Positions 44,585-54,051 are shown, counted from the stretch's first letter. The stretch is DNA of 64,000 nt from Bacteroides pyogenes_A (GCF_048595595.1 NZ_CP184347.1), one strand, 5' to 3'. The notes: a model not told the origin generated them from the letters alone. Numbers and translations are program-made.

Positions 44585-44906
44585 TGAGAGCTTTGGAGAA
44601 AACGGATATGATACGCGTACGACCGACGGAATGGAAAGATCTGCCCGCTGTGATGGAGGCTTACGAGGCCGCCCGTCACTTTATGTGCGCCAACGGGAAT
44701 CATGCGCAATGGGTGAACGGATACCTTTCGGAGGAAAACTGATACGCCTGGAGATTGCCGACGGGCACAGCTTCGTGTGCATCGGCGAAGAGGGCGATAT
44801 CGTGGGCACTTTTTGTTTCATTCCGGGCGAAGACCCTGCGTATCGCGTGATTTACGAAGGGGCGTGGCTGAACGATGAGCCTTACGCCCTTATTCATCGC
44901 ATGGTT
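44581..44906 (+). pseudogene. Broken GNAT acetyltransferase gene
   Basis: The first frame reads MIRVRPTEWKDLPAVMEAYEAAR and stops at 44742. The next frame continues RLEIADGHSFVCIGEEGDIVGTFCFIPGEDP to about 44906, where homology ends in IS256-like DNA. Two extra A at 44730-44740 (GGAAAACTG where GGAACTG is expected) explain the frameshift. The GNAT acyl-CoA-binding end is missing, so this is a dead N-terminal half. It overlaps the zinc-ribbon stop (ATGA) and was once its operon partner. Confidence 0.85.
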
Positions 44907-44929
44907 ATTGGGTGCATTATAGATATTCT

Positions 44930-45175
44930 TCATATCCGCAGTAAACTCTCCAGTACTTGGGCATGCAATTGCTTCAAGAACTTGCTCACATCCGATTCTG
45001 TCTTGAACTGGCTAAGGAACTCCTTGCTTAATACCTCATCAGGCAATACTTGATTCTTTTCTTTCATAATCTTCTTCATTCTTTTATTTCCCTGCATCGC
45101 AACAACTTGCTCGTTTTGTAGTAAAAGTAATTCGTCTGCCGGCCGTGTCCCATTCGTCTTTCGCTTGAGACTCAT
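44930..45175 (-). mobile_element. Remnant of an IS256-family transposase
   Basis: The 81-residue reading frame ends LPDEVLSKEFLSQFKTESDV then SKFLKQLHAQVLESLL. This recalls the N-terminus of mutator-type (IS256) transposases and breaks off before the catalytic DDE part. Just upstream (45174-45199) ATTCGTCTGCCG and its exact complement form a 12-bp hairpin; a further copy of the same 12 bases lies at 45130-45141. The fragment is fused to the broken GNAT gene. No terminal repeats seen. Confidence 0.65.
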
Positions 45176-45323
45176 TCGTCTGCCGTTCGGCAGACGAATA
45201 AAACGCGGATGGGTGATTAATAATTTGTTAAGACTAACGGCTTGATTTTCGCTATCGGGGAAAATAAACTTCTTATTTTTGCAGCAAACAAACTTTTTGA
45301 TAACAATCTAAATCCATAAAAAC

Positions 45324-45926
45324 ATGAGTGCCATATACGATTTGTTCGCAACCCCGAAACGCAGTAGAAGAGAGTCCACGCGCCTGCATGCCCGCATCGT
45401 GTCGAAAGGCACGGTGAGGCGGGAGGAATTTCTCGACCGTGTTCACCGGTTTACCGGGATCAGCCGCAGCCTGCTGGCAGGCGCACTGGAAGCCTTTTGC
45501 AGCGAGGCGCGCGATCTGCTCGCCGAAGGGTGGACGGTGGAGGTGGGCAGCTTGGGTTACTTCTCCGCTTCGCTGAGCTGTCCTGCCGTGAGCGATAAAA
45601 GCGAGATCCGTGCCGCCTCTGTCGAGCCGAAAGGTGTCAATTACCGGGCAAGCAGCCAGATTAAGCGGGAGATAAAGGAAAAGATGAGGCTGCAACGCAG
45701 AGAGGCTCCCCGTGGGGCGGAAGCTCCCCCTTTGCCCGAGAAAGAATGCAAAGCCCTTCTCGAAAACTATTTGCTGAAGCACGCCTTCATCACCCGCCCG
45801 CAATATGCCGGACTGACAGGACGGAAGCGTCTCCTGGCATTGGAAGAACTGAACGCCTGGGTAGAGCGCGGAGTGTTGAAACGAGAGGGGGCGGGACGGC
45901 TTACGGTGTATGTGAGGGGAGGATAA
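45324..45926 (+). CDS. HU-HIG family DNA-binding protein
   Basis: 200 residues. An HU-like beta-arm domain lies at about 18-115 (KGTVRREEFLDRVHRFTGISRSLLAGALEAF ... GWTVEVGSLGYFSASL). A linker and a winged-helix-like module follow at about 140-198 (LKHAFITRPQYAGLTGRKRLLALEELNAWVERGVL). This two-domain form is common in Bacteroides. Role unknown; HU parts bend DNA. A TATTTTTG -7 box sits at 45274-45281. The gene has the G+C of the core genome, unlike the Fic gene after it. Confidence 0.85.
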   Translation: MSAIYDLFATPKRSRRESTRLHARIVSKGTVRREEFLDRVHRFTGISRSLLAGALEAFCSEARDLLAEGWTVEVGSLGYFSASLSCPAVSDKSEIRAASVEPKGVNYRASSQIKREIKEKMRLQRREAPRGAEAPPLPEKECKALLENYLLKHAFITRPQYAGLTGRKRLLALEELNAWVERGVLKREGAGRLTVYVRGG

Positions 45927-46156
45927 AAAGTCGCTATTATTTACTGAGGCGGAAAACTGTATTTGGTTATATATCTCATGTTTGTAAGGGCGTAAACGAT
46001 TCTCTTTTGTTTTTTTATTGTGAAATGTTTTTTTGCAAAAAAAGACATCGCAGATGCGCAATCCCTAATTTGATTCGAAAATACAGATCTAAGTCAAGCT
46101 AATCAGACGTTTTGCACCCCAAATCATCGCATTTTTTGCAACATTATAGGCTTCTA

Positions 46157-46188
46157 CTTGATAATACGACAATAATCGGTTATTTTTG
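46157..46188 (+). promoter_or_regulatory. Promoter of the Fic gene
   Basis: CTTG (46157-46160), 20 bases, then TATTTTTG (46181-46188), a near-ideal Bacteroides promoter. Confidence 0.8.
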
Positions 46189-46204
46189 TCGCAAACATTG
46201 CGAC
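46188..46204. promoter_or_regulatory. Palindrome at the Fic transcription start
   Basis: GTCGCAA-aca-TTGCGAC, perfect 7-base arms around 3 bases, beginning on the last base of the -7 box. The position fits a repressor operator overlapping the start site. The rest of 45927-46156 holds no gene. Confidence 0.6.
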
Positions 46205-46244
46205 GTTATTCATTGTTTAATGACGCATCAAACATGTTCTAAGT

Positions 46245-47531
46245 ATGTATATACACGAAAGAGACAATTGGACTGCATTCCGTTGGAATGCGACTGAACT
46301 GACAGCGCTTCTTGAAGAAGTGAACCGCAAACAGGGTTTGTTATATGGCAGGCTTGCCTCGCTTGGCTTTGATAGCAAATTAAAAGCGATGGCGGAGAAT
46401 CTGACGTATGATATCGTTTATTCGTCAGAAATAGAAGGAATACGATTGAATGTAGATGAAGTACGTTCATCCATTGCTCGAAAATTGGGTATAGAAACTA
46501 TCAGACAGACAGCGCCATCGCACTACATAGATTCTGTTGTGGCAGTCATGCTTGATGCAGTAAATCATTACGACCAGTTATTGACGAAAGAGAAAATTTG
46601 TGCATGGCAAGCAGCATTCTTCCCGACAGGTTTCAGCGAGGGTTCGCAGATTGAAGTTGGACAGTATCGTACAAGCGAGGAACATATTGTTTCCGGGATG
46701 TTCGGTCGCGAGAAAATCCATTATATTGCTCCCTCACCGGAACGCGTGGACGAAGAAATGGCACATTTTCTTGATTGGTTTAACAGTCAGGAAAATATAA
46801 ATTCGGTCATACGGTCAGCCATTGCACATTTCTGGTTTGTCAGCATTCATCCATTTGAAGATGGCAACGGACGCTTGGCACGCATACTTTCTGATATGCT
46901 GTTGGCTCGTGCTGATAAGAGTGAGTTCAGATTTTATAATATTTCCTCTCAAATAAATAAGGATAAAAACCACTATTACGATATTTTGGAAAAGGCTCAA
47001 CACGGCGATGGTGACATCACCGAATGGATATGCTGGTACGCCCATACGTTGTCTGTAGCACTTGACGAAGCGGAAAATATCGTCAGTACCGTCTTGAACA
47101 AGAATTTCTTTTGGCAAAAGGCTTCTTCTGTGCCACTTAGCCGAAGGCAGACCGATATGCTGAACCTGTTTCTTGATGGCTATGAAGCAAAGATAACTTC
47201 CAAAACTTGGGCATCATTGGCTAAATGTTCCAAAGACACAGCTATACGAGATATTCAAGACCTTGTAGAAAAAGACATCCTTCGAGAAGACATTCCCGGT
47301 GCCAAACGACCGAGCTATTCCATTATATACGACCCGGAAGACATCACAGCCTTTTTTTCTGAAATCAGCATCGAGCAGCAAAACGGGAATCAATACATCA
47401 AAGCTCTCTACAAGGGTAAGTTACAAGTGTGCGAAAGAATTTTGCCTCTTGATGCAGAGCGGTTTGAAAAAGGCGACCTTCCATTAGAAAACCTGCTTGC
47501 CAAGTATTGTTCCTATATAAGGATGAACTGA
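46245..47531 (+). CDS. Fic-domain AMPylator with N-terminal DUF4172 region
   Basis: 428 residues. The Fic motif HPFEDGNGR at 202-210 is intact with its catalytic His and GNGR, so nucleotide transfer to a hydroxyl target is expected. The upstream S60-SEI-E64-G65 fits the inhibitory helix signature (S/T)xxxE(G/N), placing it in class II, where the enzyme silences itself until released. The N-terminal 70 residues match DUF4172, and the C-terminal 110 look like a winged-helix domain (LSRRQTDMLNLFLDGYEAKITSKTWASL). It lies among IS remnants and has lower G+C than its neighbours, suggesting transfer. Confidence 0.92.
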   Translation: MYIHERDNWTAFRWNATELTALLEEVNRKQGLLYGRLASLGFDSKLKAMAENLTYDIVYSSEIEGIRLNVDEVRSSIARKLGIETIRQTAPSHYIDSVVAVMLDAVNHYDQLLTKEKICAWQAAFFPTGFSEGSQIEVGQYRTSEEHIVSGMFGREKIHYIAPSPERVDEEMAHFLDWFNSQENINSVIRSAIAHFWFVSIHPFEDGNGRLARILSDMLLARADKSEFRFYNISSQINKDKNHYYDILEKAQHGDGDITEWICWYAHTLSVALDEAENIVSTVLNKNFFWQKASSVPLSRRQTDMLNLFLDGYEAKITSKTWASLAKCSKDTAIRDIQDLVEKDILREDIPGAKRPSYSIIYDPEDITAFFSEISIEQQNGNQYIKALYKGKLQVCERILPLDAERFEKGDLPLENLLAKYCSYIRMN

Positions 47532-47755
47532 AAGGTTAGGCACATTCATAATCCTTAATTTAAGGGTTAAATGATACTCTTTTAGAGAATCCTCTGTGGC
47601 AAAAGACTTATCTGCGCTCATTTATGCAATTCTACTCGACTAATTCACTTGTCAGCCGTAGAATTTATTAGGACACACAAAGGAAGCGTAATATGTGGCT
47701 TACATACTATTTATGGAAGAGATATAAAGTGCAAAACCTATAATACGATCCATTA
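47532..47755. other. Gap after the Fic gene
   Basis: Low-complexity AT-rich DNA without a supported gene. An AGAGAATCCTCT-like palindrome near 47583 is the only visible structure. Confidence 0.4.
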
Positions 47756-48476
47756 TGGCATCTGCTACGGTAGAATCCCCGATTGCGTCATACCAATTAT
47801 CCGTCGGCAGTTGCGAGGTAATGATGATAGACTTGTGTCCATGCCGGCCCTCTATTATATCAAGCAGGATGGGACGTTCCTAATTTTGCCACTTTAAGCG
47901 TACCCATAAGGTACTATCGCCATCGGAACCCCACCGTAAAAATGAAGAGCGTTCTCACACGCCCTGATCGGGTCCTGCCTTGACTGGGACCAGACCGCCT
48001 CGCAGTAGGTATAGTGGCTACATGGAAGTATGACCACGAACACTTCAACGCTGCGGCATTCGCCGTTTTCACTGTCAACTACCTCAAGTTTATCGCCGGC
48101 AAAGTCGATCTACATCCGGTCTCCGGCATAATGCTCGACATGGCCTACAACATGGGTTAGGATGTGTTTCGCGGTACTCTTCGTACAGGGTTTTCACTGT
48201 TACGCCTCGTCGGCTAAGTCGGGCGGTATACTCAGCAAGAAGCGCCTCAAACTCAAGTTGGCGTTGTGACGGAACCACTGGAGAATGTTTGCTATCTTTG
48301 TTGTCATAGTAGAAATGATTTTATCCCATCGGTCAAGACGGGTATCAAATCTACGGAAAAATCCCCTGCCGGACATTGTCTGACAGGGGCATTTTATATT
48401 GGAATCAATGGGCAGGATTTGGGCACAAGGGGATAGAATCGCTTGGTTTTAGGGGCATCTTACACTGGATTTTCCA
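47756..48476 (-). mobile_element. IS21-family remnant, copy 1 (istA and istB fragments)
   Basis: On the minus strand 47890-47756 reads RPILLDIIEGRHGHKSIIIT then SQLPTDNWYDAIGDSTVADA, the IstB ATPase. 48290-47910 carries IstA pieces (EALLAEYTARLSRRGVTVKTL; VEHYAGDRM-stop-IDFAGDKLEVVD; SENGECRSVEVFVV). Internal deletions and a stop make it inactive. The istA-side end (48327-48476) shows GGGGCAT-type internal repeats and finishes TTTTCCA. It cuts into the sigma-factor gene. Confidence 0.8.
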
Positions 48477-48954
48477 GGTGCACCACGCGGATGTGGCGAA
48501 AGAGATTGTGCAAAATTTTTGGCTGGCTCTTTGGGAAAATCCGCGTATGTTGCGCCCCGATAAAGACGGATGCGCAAAGGTTTTTCTGATGCAATACCTG
48601 CGTTTCCGCATCTACGACATCTATCGAATTGCCGTTCCCGAAACCGTTCCGATAGATGAGACCGATATTGTTTCGCCGCTTTTGGCAGGTGCGGACATGG
48701 AGAAAGAGGAATTGTTGCATATTGTGTGCGATGCACTGAAAAACAGTACGTTGCTCACAAAAAAAACTTTTTGGATGCGGGTGGATAACATTTCCGCCAA
48801 AGAGGTTGCCAACGAATTGAATACCACACCGCAAACCGTTCACAACACGTTTTCGAGGGCGTTGCACACCGTTCGCGAGTACATTCGGAAACATTATCCC
48901 GAAATTGCCGATAGCGCAGTAAGGTTGTTTGTCGCGATTTATTTTTTCAGGTAA
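48477..48954 (+). pseudogene. ECF-type sigma factor, 5' end lost to an IS21 end
   Basis: From 48477 the frame reads DVAKEIVQNFWLALWENPRML (sigma region 2) and continues to a region-4 helix-turn-helix NISAKEVANELNTTPQTVHNTFSRALHTVREYI. About 20-30 residues before region 2 are missing. The open frame continues upstream to 48376 only by reading through the IS end. The C-terminus is complete, so the damage is at the start. Expression from an IS-borne start is possible but unlikely. Its 3' end overlaps the facing lipoprotein gene by 16 bases. Confidence 0.75.
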
Positions 48955-49520
48955 ATAAGCCAGTACCAATCTTTTGGGTCGCCCGCGCCCACGCTCGGCG
49001 TGTAAAGAAACAATTTGGCTTTTTGAGTGGGATTGGCAGTGAGAAATTCGCGCGTTTTTGCCAAACCTTGAACGGAAATCCACGGTTTATCATAATCTAA
49101 TTCCCTATTGTCGGGGTTAAATACATTTTCAAAACCGGTGGGATAACGGAGGTCGTAGGTTGATATGTGCTTAAAAGCAGAAGCGGGTTCGAGTTTTTTG
49201 GGGAACGTCATTTTACCCCGCCCCATCCAATGAATGGTTCCCTCAAAAAGTGGTTGCCAGAGTTCCTTGTAAATCAACTTCACGCTGCCGAAATCGCTTG
49301 GCGCAACGTACTCGTTTTCAATAGTAAAGTCTTCGGTTTTCTTGTCGAAACCCAATATCGTTCCGCCTTCAAACGTGTTGGTGGTGTAGTCCACTCTCAG
49401 CAGCAGCACCTGATTGGGGGCGTTACTTTCTAAACCGGTTTCAAAATTTGAGTTCATATCCGCTGAATTACAGGCGAATAGTATGCTCAATAAGGAGACA
49501 AATAAAATTTTTGCTTTCAT
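48939..49520 (-). CDS. Lipoprotein of unknown function
   Basis: 193 residues with lipobox LLSILFAC, the modified Cys at residue 17, and no recognisable domain. The mature part has short beta-like stretches (NQVLLLRVDYTTNTFEGGTILGF, AKLFLYTP, DWYWLIYL). It is convergent with the truncated sigma gene, and both lie between IS21 remnants. It may be a target or cargo of that sigma system, which is a guess. Confidence 0.7.
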   Translation of the reverse strand: MKAKILFVSLLSILFACNSADMNSNFETGLESNAPNQVLLLRVDYTTNTFEGGTILGFDKKTEDFTIENEYVAPSDFGSVKLIYKELWQPLFEGTIHWMGRGKMTFPKKLEPASAFKHISTYDLRYPTGFENVFNPDNRELDYDKPWISVQGLAKTREFLTANPTQKAKLFLYTPSVGAGDPKDWYWLIYLKK

Positions 49521-49583
49521 GTTTCGGGTGTTTTACTATTAAACGGTGGCGTATTTGTTTTTGTTTAAATGTTACCTTATTTA

Positions 49584-49822
49584 TGGAAAATCCAGTGTAA
49601 GATGTCCGCTGAAACCAAAATGATTCTACCCCCTGAAAATATTCAATAATGCCCCCTCAAAACGTCTTGACCGATGGGGTTATTATTTATTTTAGTTTAT
49701 TTGGCAGTTGCGAGGTAATGATGATAGACTTGCGTCCATGTCGGTCCTCTATTATATCAAGCAGGATGGGACGTTCCTAACTTTGCCACTTTAAGCGTAC
49801 CCATAAGCTACTATCGCCATCT
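49584..49822 (-). mobile_element. IS21-family remnant, copy 2
   Basis: The end at 49584-49680 is an imperfect inverted copy of 48327-48476, sharing CCCATCGGTCAAGACG and GCATCTTACACTGGATTTTCC-type blocks up to 20 bases long. It is followed at 49702-49822 by about 115 bases of the same istB-istA junction as in copy 1 (47811-47925), with few changes. The right part of the element is missing. The stretch 49823-49973 after it holds no gene. Confidence 0.75.
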
Positions 49823-49973
49823 TTCCAATCCAAATCGGTAAAAATCTACTCTTCAATAGCATAGCTTCAAACCGAAAAAACGGCGGGCATGAAGCGCAAC
49901 TTCTGTTCCCCGCTATCTTTCTGACGTAACAAACTATCTGTTTGCATGAAGTAATCCTATCGGGAAAATCCGC

Positions 49974-50573
49974 TCAAATGCGGTCGGCCTCCACATACCC
50001 GTTCATCACGGCATAGATGGTGAGTCCCGACACCGACTTGATGCCCAGTTTTTCCGTGATGTTTTTTCTGTGTGTGATGACGGTAGTCTGGCTGATGTTC
50101 AGCTTGTCCGCAATCTCTTTGTTGATCAAGCCTTTGGTGATGAGCACCAACACCTCGATTTCCCGTGCCGACAGTATATCCTGCTGGGGAACCATTGCCG
50201 GAATGGGAGGCATTCCCTTTACGGGATAGCCGTGTTGATGGGCGTGCTGATGCAGCTTGAGCAGGTTTCTCACCAGCACCTCTTCCGTTTCGTATACATT
50301 GAGCACGACAATGCCGGAGAGCTGGAACTGCGGACTGTCGCTTGCCAGTACGATCGTTTTCCGTTTGCGGGGCAGGAAGAAGGCATTGTGCTCCATATAA
50401 ATCTGTGCGGAAACGAAGTAATGGGCATACATGTCCGGCGTGTCGTCCGCCAGTTCGCCGAAGCTCCGGAACGTGCGGATGACGGCTATCGGAATCATTC
50501 TTTCCAACAGGTTCTTCAATCCTAAGCAAGTCAGGGTATTGGGATCTATAATGGCTATTTCGGGTTTATTCAT
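49974..50573 (-). CDS. LuxR/NarL-type transcriptional regulator with degenerate receiver
   Basis: 199 residues. Residues 134-194 form a GerE/LuxR helix-turn-helix (LSAREIEVLVLITKGLINKEIADKLNISQTTVITHRKNI). The N-terminal 120 residues look like a receiver (IAIIDPNTLTCLGLKNLLERM), but the usual phospho-accepting Asp is absent from the third strand (AHYFVSAQIY). It therefore probably does not respond to phosphorylation in the normal way. No sensor kinase lies beside it. Targets unknown. Confidence 0.85.
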   Translation of the reverse strand: MNKPEIAIIDPNTLTCLGLKNLLERMIPIAVIRTFRSFGELADDTPDMYAHYFVSAQIYMEHNAFFLPRKRKTIVLASDSPQFQLSGIVVLNVYETEEVLVRNLLKLHQHAHQHGYPVKGMPPIPAMVPQQDILSAREIEVLVLITKGLINKEIADKLNISQTTVITHRKNITEKLGIKSVSGLTIYAVMNGYVEADRI

Positions 50574-50675
50574 CTTCGTTTGTTTTTGGCGGTTGTTCCT
50601 TCTCTGTTTATTTCATATAAATTTTTCATTCCGGGCAGATGTTGCGGGTTTCTCCGATCGATTCTCATGCTTCCG

Positions 50676-52343
50676 TTATTTTTGTCCGCCTCTTTGCACC
50701 ATATAGCCGGCTACCGCTTCGGCGCAGCGTTCTCCGTCTATCCCGGCGGAGACGATGCCGCCTGCATACCCCGCCCCTTCGCCGCAAGGGAAGAGTCCGC
50801 GCACGGTGACGTGTTGCAGGCTCTCTTTGTCGCGCGCGATGCGGACAGGCGACGAGGTGCGTGTTTCGACTCCTATCATCACCGCTTCGTTCGTCAGGAA
50901 ACCGTGACTGCTGCGTCCGAACTGCCGGAAACCCATTGACAGGCGTTGGGTGATGAACTCCGGCATCCAGAAATGGAGAGGGGAGGAGACGATGCCCGGA
51001 TTATACGATGTTTCCGGCAAGTCGTAACTGAGCTTCCTGAGGGTGAAGTCGAGCATGCGCTGTGCGGGAGCCGTCTGCCGTCTTCCTCCTTGTTGCCAGC
51101 ACTGTCGTTCGAGTTCTTCTTGGAAATAAAGTAGCGGGAGAATCCGGGTATGAAGCGCCGAAAGTTCTCCGTTTGTCAGCAACGGGTTGATGGCGAGAAG
51201 CTGTTCGTCGCGTTGTTCGCTCCGTTCTTCGCTTCCGGTTTTCAGCTTGCCGCTTGCGAGATCTTCGGGCTGTATCTCCACCACCATGCCCGAGTTGCTC
51301 CAGCGCGAGCCGCGGTTGGAAGGAGACATGCCGTTCACCACCACCTGTTCCGCTCCGCTGGCTGCCGGAACGACGAATCCTCCGGGGCACATGCAGAAAC
51401 TGTACACTCCCCGCCCTTCGGCTTGAGTGACAAAACTGTATTCGGCTGCGGGGAGGTATTTCCCCCTTCCGTTCCGGTTGTGATATTGTATTTGGTCGAT
51501 CAACGCCGCCGGATGTTCCAGACGAACGCCTACGGCAATCCCTTTCGGCTCGATGGCGATGCGATGTGCTGCCAGCCACCGGTAAACATCGCGCGCGGAG
51601 TGCCCCGTTGCCAGAATGACAGGACCCGAGAACGTCTGTCCCGCGTTCGTCTCGATGCCTTTCACCTCTCCGTCTTCAATAATCAAAGCATCCATCCGGG
51701 TTTGGAAATGCACTTCGCCCCCGCATGAGAGAATCGTTCGGCGCATATTCTCAATCACGCGAGGCAGCTTGTCCGTACCGATGTGCGGGTGAGCGTCCGC
51801 AAGTATCGCTGCGGATGCCCCATGCTGGCAGAACACGTTCAGGATTTTGTCCGTGTTTCCCCTTTTTTTGCTGCGGGTATAGAGCTTCCCGTCGGAGTAG
51901 GCGCCCGCCCCTCCCTCTCCGAAACTGTAATTCGATTCGGGGTTTACGATATGTTCACGGTTGATTTGCGCAAGGTCTTTCTTCCGCTCGCGTACATCCT
52001 TTCCGCGTTCTACGACAACGGGGCGCAAACCGAGTTCGATAAGGCGCAGGGCTGCGAACAACCCGCCCGGACCGGCACCCACTACGATAACCTGTGGCTT
52101 TCCTTCTACGTTGGGGTAGTGCGTATGCGCGTATTCATCGTCCTGAGGAACTTCGCGAATGTACGCCCGTACCTTCAGGTTGACGAACACGGTGCGCTGC
52201 CGCGCGTCGATGCTCCGCTTCAATATCCGGACGGCAGTCATCTCGTGCAGTCCGATTCCTTTCTCTTTCGACAAATATTCTTTCAATCGCTGCTCGTTGG
52301 CGGCCGTTTCGGGGAGAACGCGCAGTTGGTATTCTTGTATCAT
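50676..52343 (-). CDS. FAD-dependent oxidoreductase (COG2509-like)
   Basis: 555 residues. The FAD-binding dinucleotide fold is VIVVGAGPGGLFAALRLIELGLRPVVVERG near residue 84, with SNYSFGEGGAGAYSDGKLYTRSKKRG and the C-terminal GLFPCGEGAGYAGGIVSAGIDGERCAEAVAGYM. The first 80 residues are a separate small domain. The family is widespread but its substrate is unproven. It starts 32 bases downstream of radA, on the same strand. Confidence 0.88.
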   Translation of the reverse strand: MIQEYQLRVLPETAANEQRLKEYLSKEKGIGLHEMTAVRILKRSIDARQRTVFVNLKVRAYIREVPQDDEYAHTHYPNVEGKPQVIVVGAGPGGLFAALRLIELGLRPVVVERGKDVRERKKDLAQINREHIVNPESNYSFGEGGAGAYSDGKLYTRSKKRGNTDKILNVFCQHGASAAILADAHPHIGTDKLPRVIENMRRTILSCGGEVHFQTRMDALIIEDGEVKGIETNAGQTFSGPVILATGHSARDVYRWLAAHRIAIEPKGIAVGVRLEHPAALIDQIQYHNRNGRGKYLPAAEYSFVTQAEGRGVYSFCMCPGGFVVPAASGAEQVVVNGMSPSNRGSRWSNSGMVVEIQPEDLASGKLKTGSEERSEQRDEQLLAINPLLTNGELSALHTRILPLLYFQEELERQCWQQGGRRQTAPAQRMLDFTLRKLSYDLPETSYNPGIVSSPLHFWMPEFITQRLSMGFRQFGRSSHGFLTNEAVMIGVETRTSSPVRIARDKESLQHVTVRGLFPCGEGAGYAGGIVSAGIDGERCAEAVAGYMVQRGGQK

Positions 52344-52375
52344 AAGATTCGTTTATCTGCCGGTTTCGTGCGGGT

Positions 52376-53743
52376 TTATCCGAATAGCGCCCTGAACGCC
52401 TCTTCCACCTTCCTCACCGGAACCAGTTCAATTTTCAGTTTTTGGGTATTTATCCCTTGCAGGTTGTATTTGGGCAGCAGAAACTGTTTGAAACCCAGCT
52501 TTTCCGCTTCACCGATGCGTTGCTCGATGCGGTTCACCGGGCGTATCTCTCCCGAAAGTCCGATTTCTCCCGCCATGCAGATTTCCCGTTCGACGGGAGC
52601 GTCCATGTTCGACGACAAGATAGCGCTGATGACTGCCAAGTCGATGGCGGGGTCGTTCACTTTCAGTCCGCCGGCAATGTTGAGGAACACGTCTTTCTGC
52701 GCAAGTTTGAAGCCGACGCGCTTTTCGAGCACCGCCAGCAACATGTTCATCCTACGTATGTCGAATCCCGTAGCCGAGCGTTGGGGCGTTCCGTAAGCCG
52801 CCGTGCTTACCAGAGCCTGCGTCTCTATCAGAAACGGGCGCACGCCTTCGATGGCGGAGGCCACCGCCACTCCGCTCATCCCTTCATGGTCTTGGCTCAG
52901 CAACAGTTCCGACGGGTTGCTCACTTGCCGCAGTCCGTCCTGCCGCATCTCGTAAATGCCCAGCTCCGCCGTGCTGCCGAAACGGTTTTTGATGCTTCGC
53001 AGGATGCGGTACATATAGTGTTGGTCGCCTTCGAACTGAAGAACGGTGTCGACGATGTGCTCCAGCACTTTCGGCCCTGCGATGCTTCCTTCCTTATTGA
53101 TATGCCCGATCAGCAACACCGGCGTATGGGTTTCTTTGGCAAACCGCAGGATGGAGGCCGAACATTCCCGTACCTGGGCGACGCTTCCGGGCGAAGATTC
53201 GATCGTCTCGGTGGAGATGGTCTGGATGGAGTCGATGATGACTAAATCGGGGTTGGTATTCTTGATGTGCACGTATATTTGCTCCAGCGAAGTCTCGCAT
53301 ACGATGAGGCAATCGTTCGACACGCGGGAAAGGCGGTCGGCACGAAGTTTCAACTGCCGTGCGCTCTCTTCGCCGGAGACGTAGAGGATTTTCCGTTCCG
53401 GCATACGAAGCACGGTTTGCATCACCAGCGTCGACTTCCCGATGCCCGGCTCACCGCCTATCAGTACGAGCGAACCCGGCACAAGTCCGCCTCCCAACAC
53501 CCGGTTCAACTCTTCGTCGTGCATGTCGATGCGCGGTTCGTCGTCCGCTTCTATCTCGCTCAATGCAAGCGGTTTCGCCTTCGGGGTCTCGATACCCGAC
53601 ACGGGACGCCGGCTTACCGGCTCTTTCCGCACAATCTCTTCCACATACGTGTTCCATTCTCCGCACGACGGACATTTGCCGACCCATTTCGGCGAACCCT
53701 GTCCGCAGTTGCTGCATACATACACTGTTTTCTCTTTAGCCAT
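52376..53743 (-). CDS. radA: DNA repair protein RadA/Sms
   Basis: RadA is a RecA-like ATPase that helps branch migration of recombination intermediates. The 455 residues begin with the four-cysteine zinc finger CSNCGQGSPKWVGKCPSCGEW. Walker A GGEPGIGKSTL is near residue 97, and the RadA-specific KNRFG box near 258. A Lon-like C-terminal domain follows (DVFLNIAGGLKVNDPAIDLAV). A minus-strand TATTTTTG box at 53978-53985 is the likely promoter, giving a leader of about 235 bases. The 300-base gap also carries a 7-3-7 palindrome GAGGCGA-ata-TCGCCTC at 54004-54020, just past the ansA stop. Confidence 0.96.
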   Translation of the reverse strand: MAKEKTVYVCSNCGQGSPKWVGKCPSCGEWNTYVEEIVRKEPVSRRPVSGIETPKAKPLALSEIEADDEPRIDMHDEELNRVLGGGLVPGSLVLIGGEPGIGKSTLVMQTVLRMPERKILYVSGEESARQLKLRADRLSRVSNDCLIVCETSLEQIYVHIKNTNPDLVIIDSIQTISTETIESSPGSVAQVRECSASILRFAKETHTPVLLIGHINKEGSIAGPKVLEHIVDTVLQFEGDQHYMYRILRSIKNRFGSTAELGIYEMRQDGLRQVSNPSELLLSQDHEGMSGVAVASAIEGVRPFLIETQALVSTAAYGTPQRSATGFDIRRMNMLLAVLEKRVGFKLAQKDVFLNIAGGLKVNDPAIDLAVISAILSSNMDAPVEREICMAGEIGLSGEIRPVNRIEQRIGEAEKLGFKQFLLPKYNLQGINTQKLKIELVPVRKVEEAFRALFG

Positions 53744-54051
53744 CGGCGCTTCTCCTTCTTTTTACGGTTTGCAAAACAAGGGGCGGTTTGCTTTCAATTT
53801 TCTCCCTTCCTGTCCATACGGCAGCATTCGAGAGGTCCGTACCGCAAGTTCTATCCGGACGGTTTGTTCTGAACTCCCTCTGATCCTGTAGGTACGACCG
53901 ATGTTGCATGTTCGCCAACGGAAATCGTTTGTTCGAAAAACCTTGAACGGCATAGCCTCACCCTCTTTTGCAGCCTACAAAAATAGCGATAATTTATCGG
54001 AAAGAGGCGAATATCGCCTCAGTATCTTTGCAGGAGCGGGCAAAAATACGT

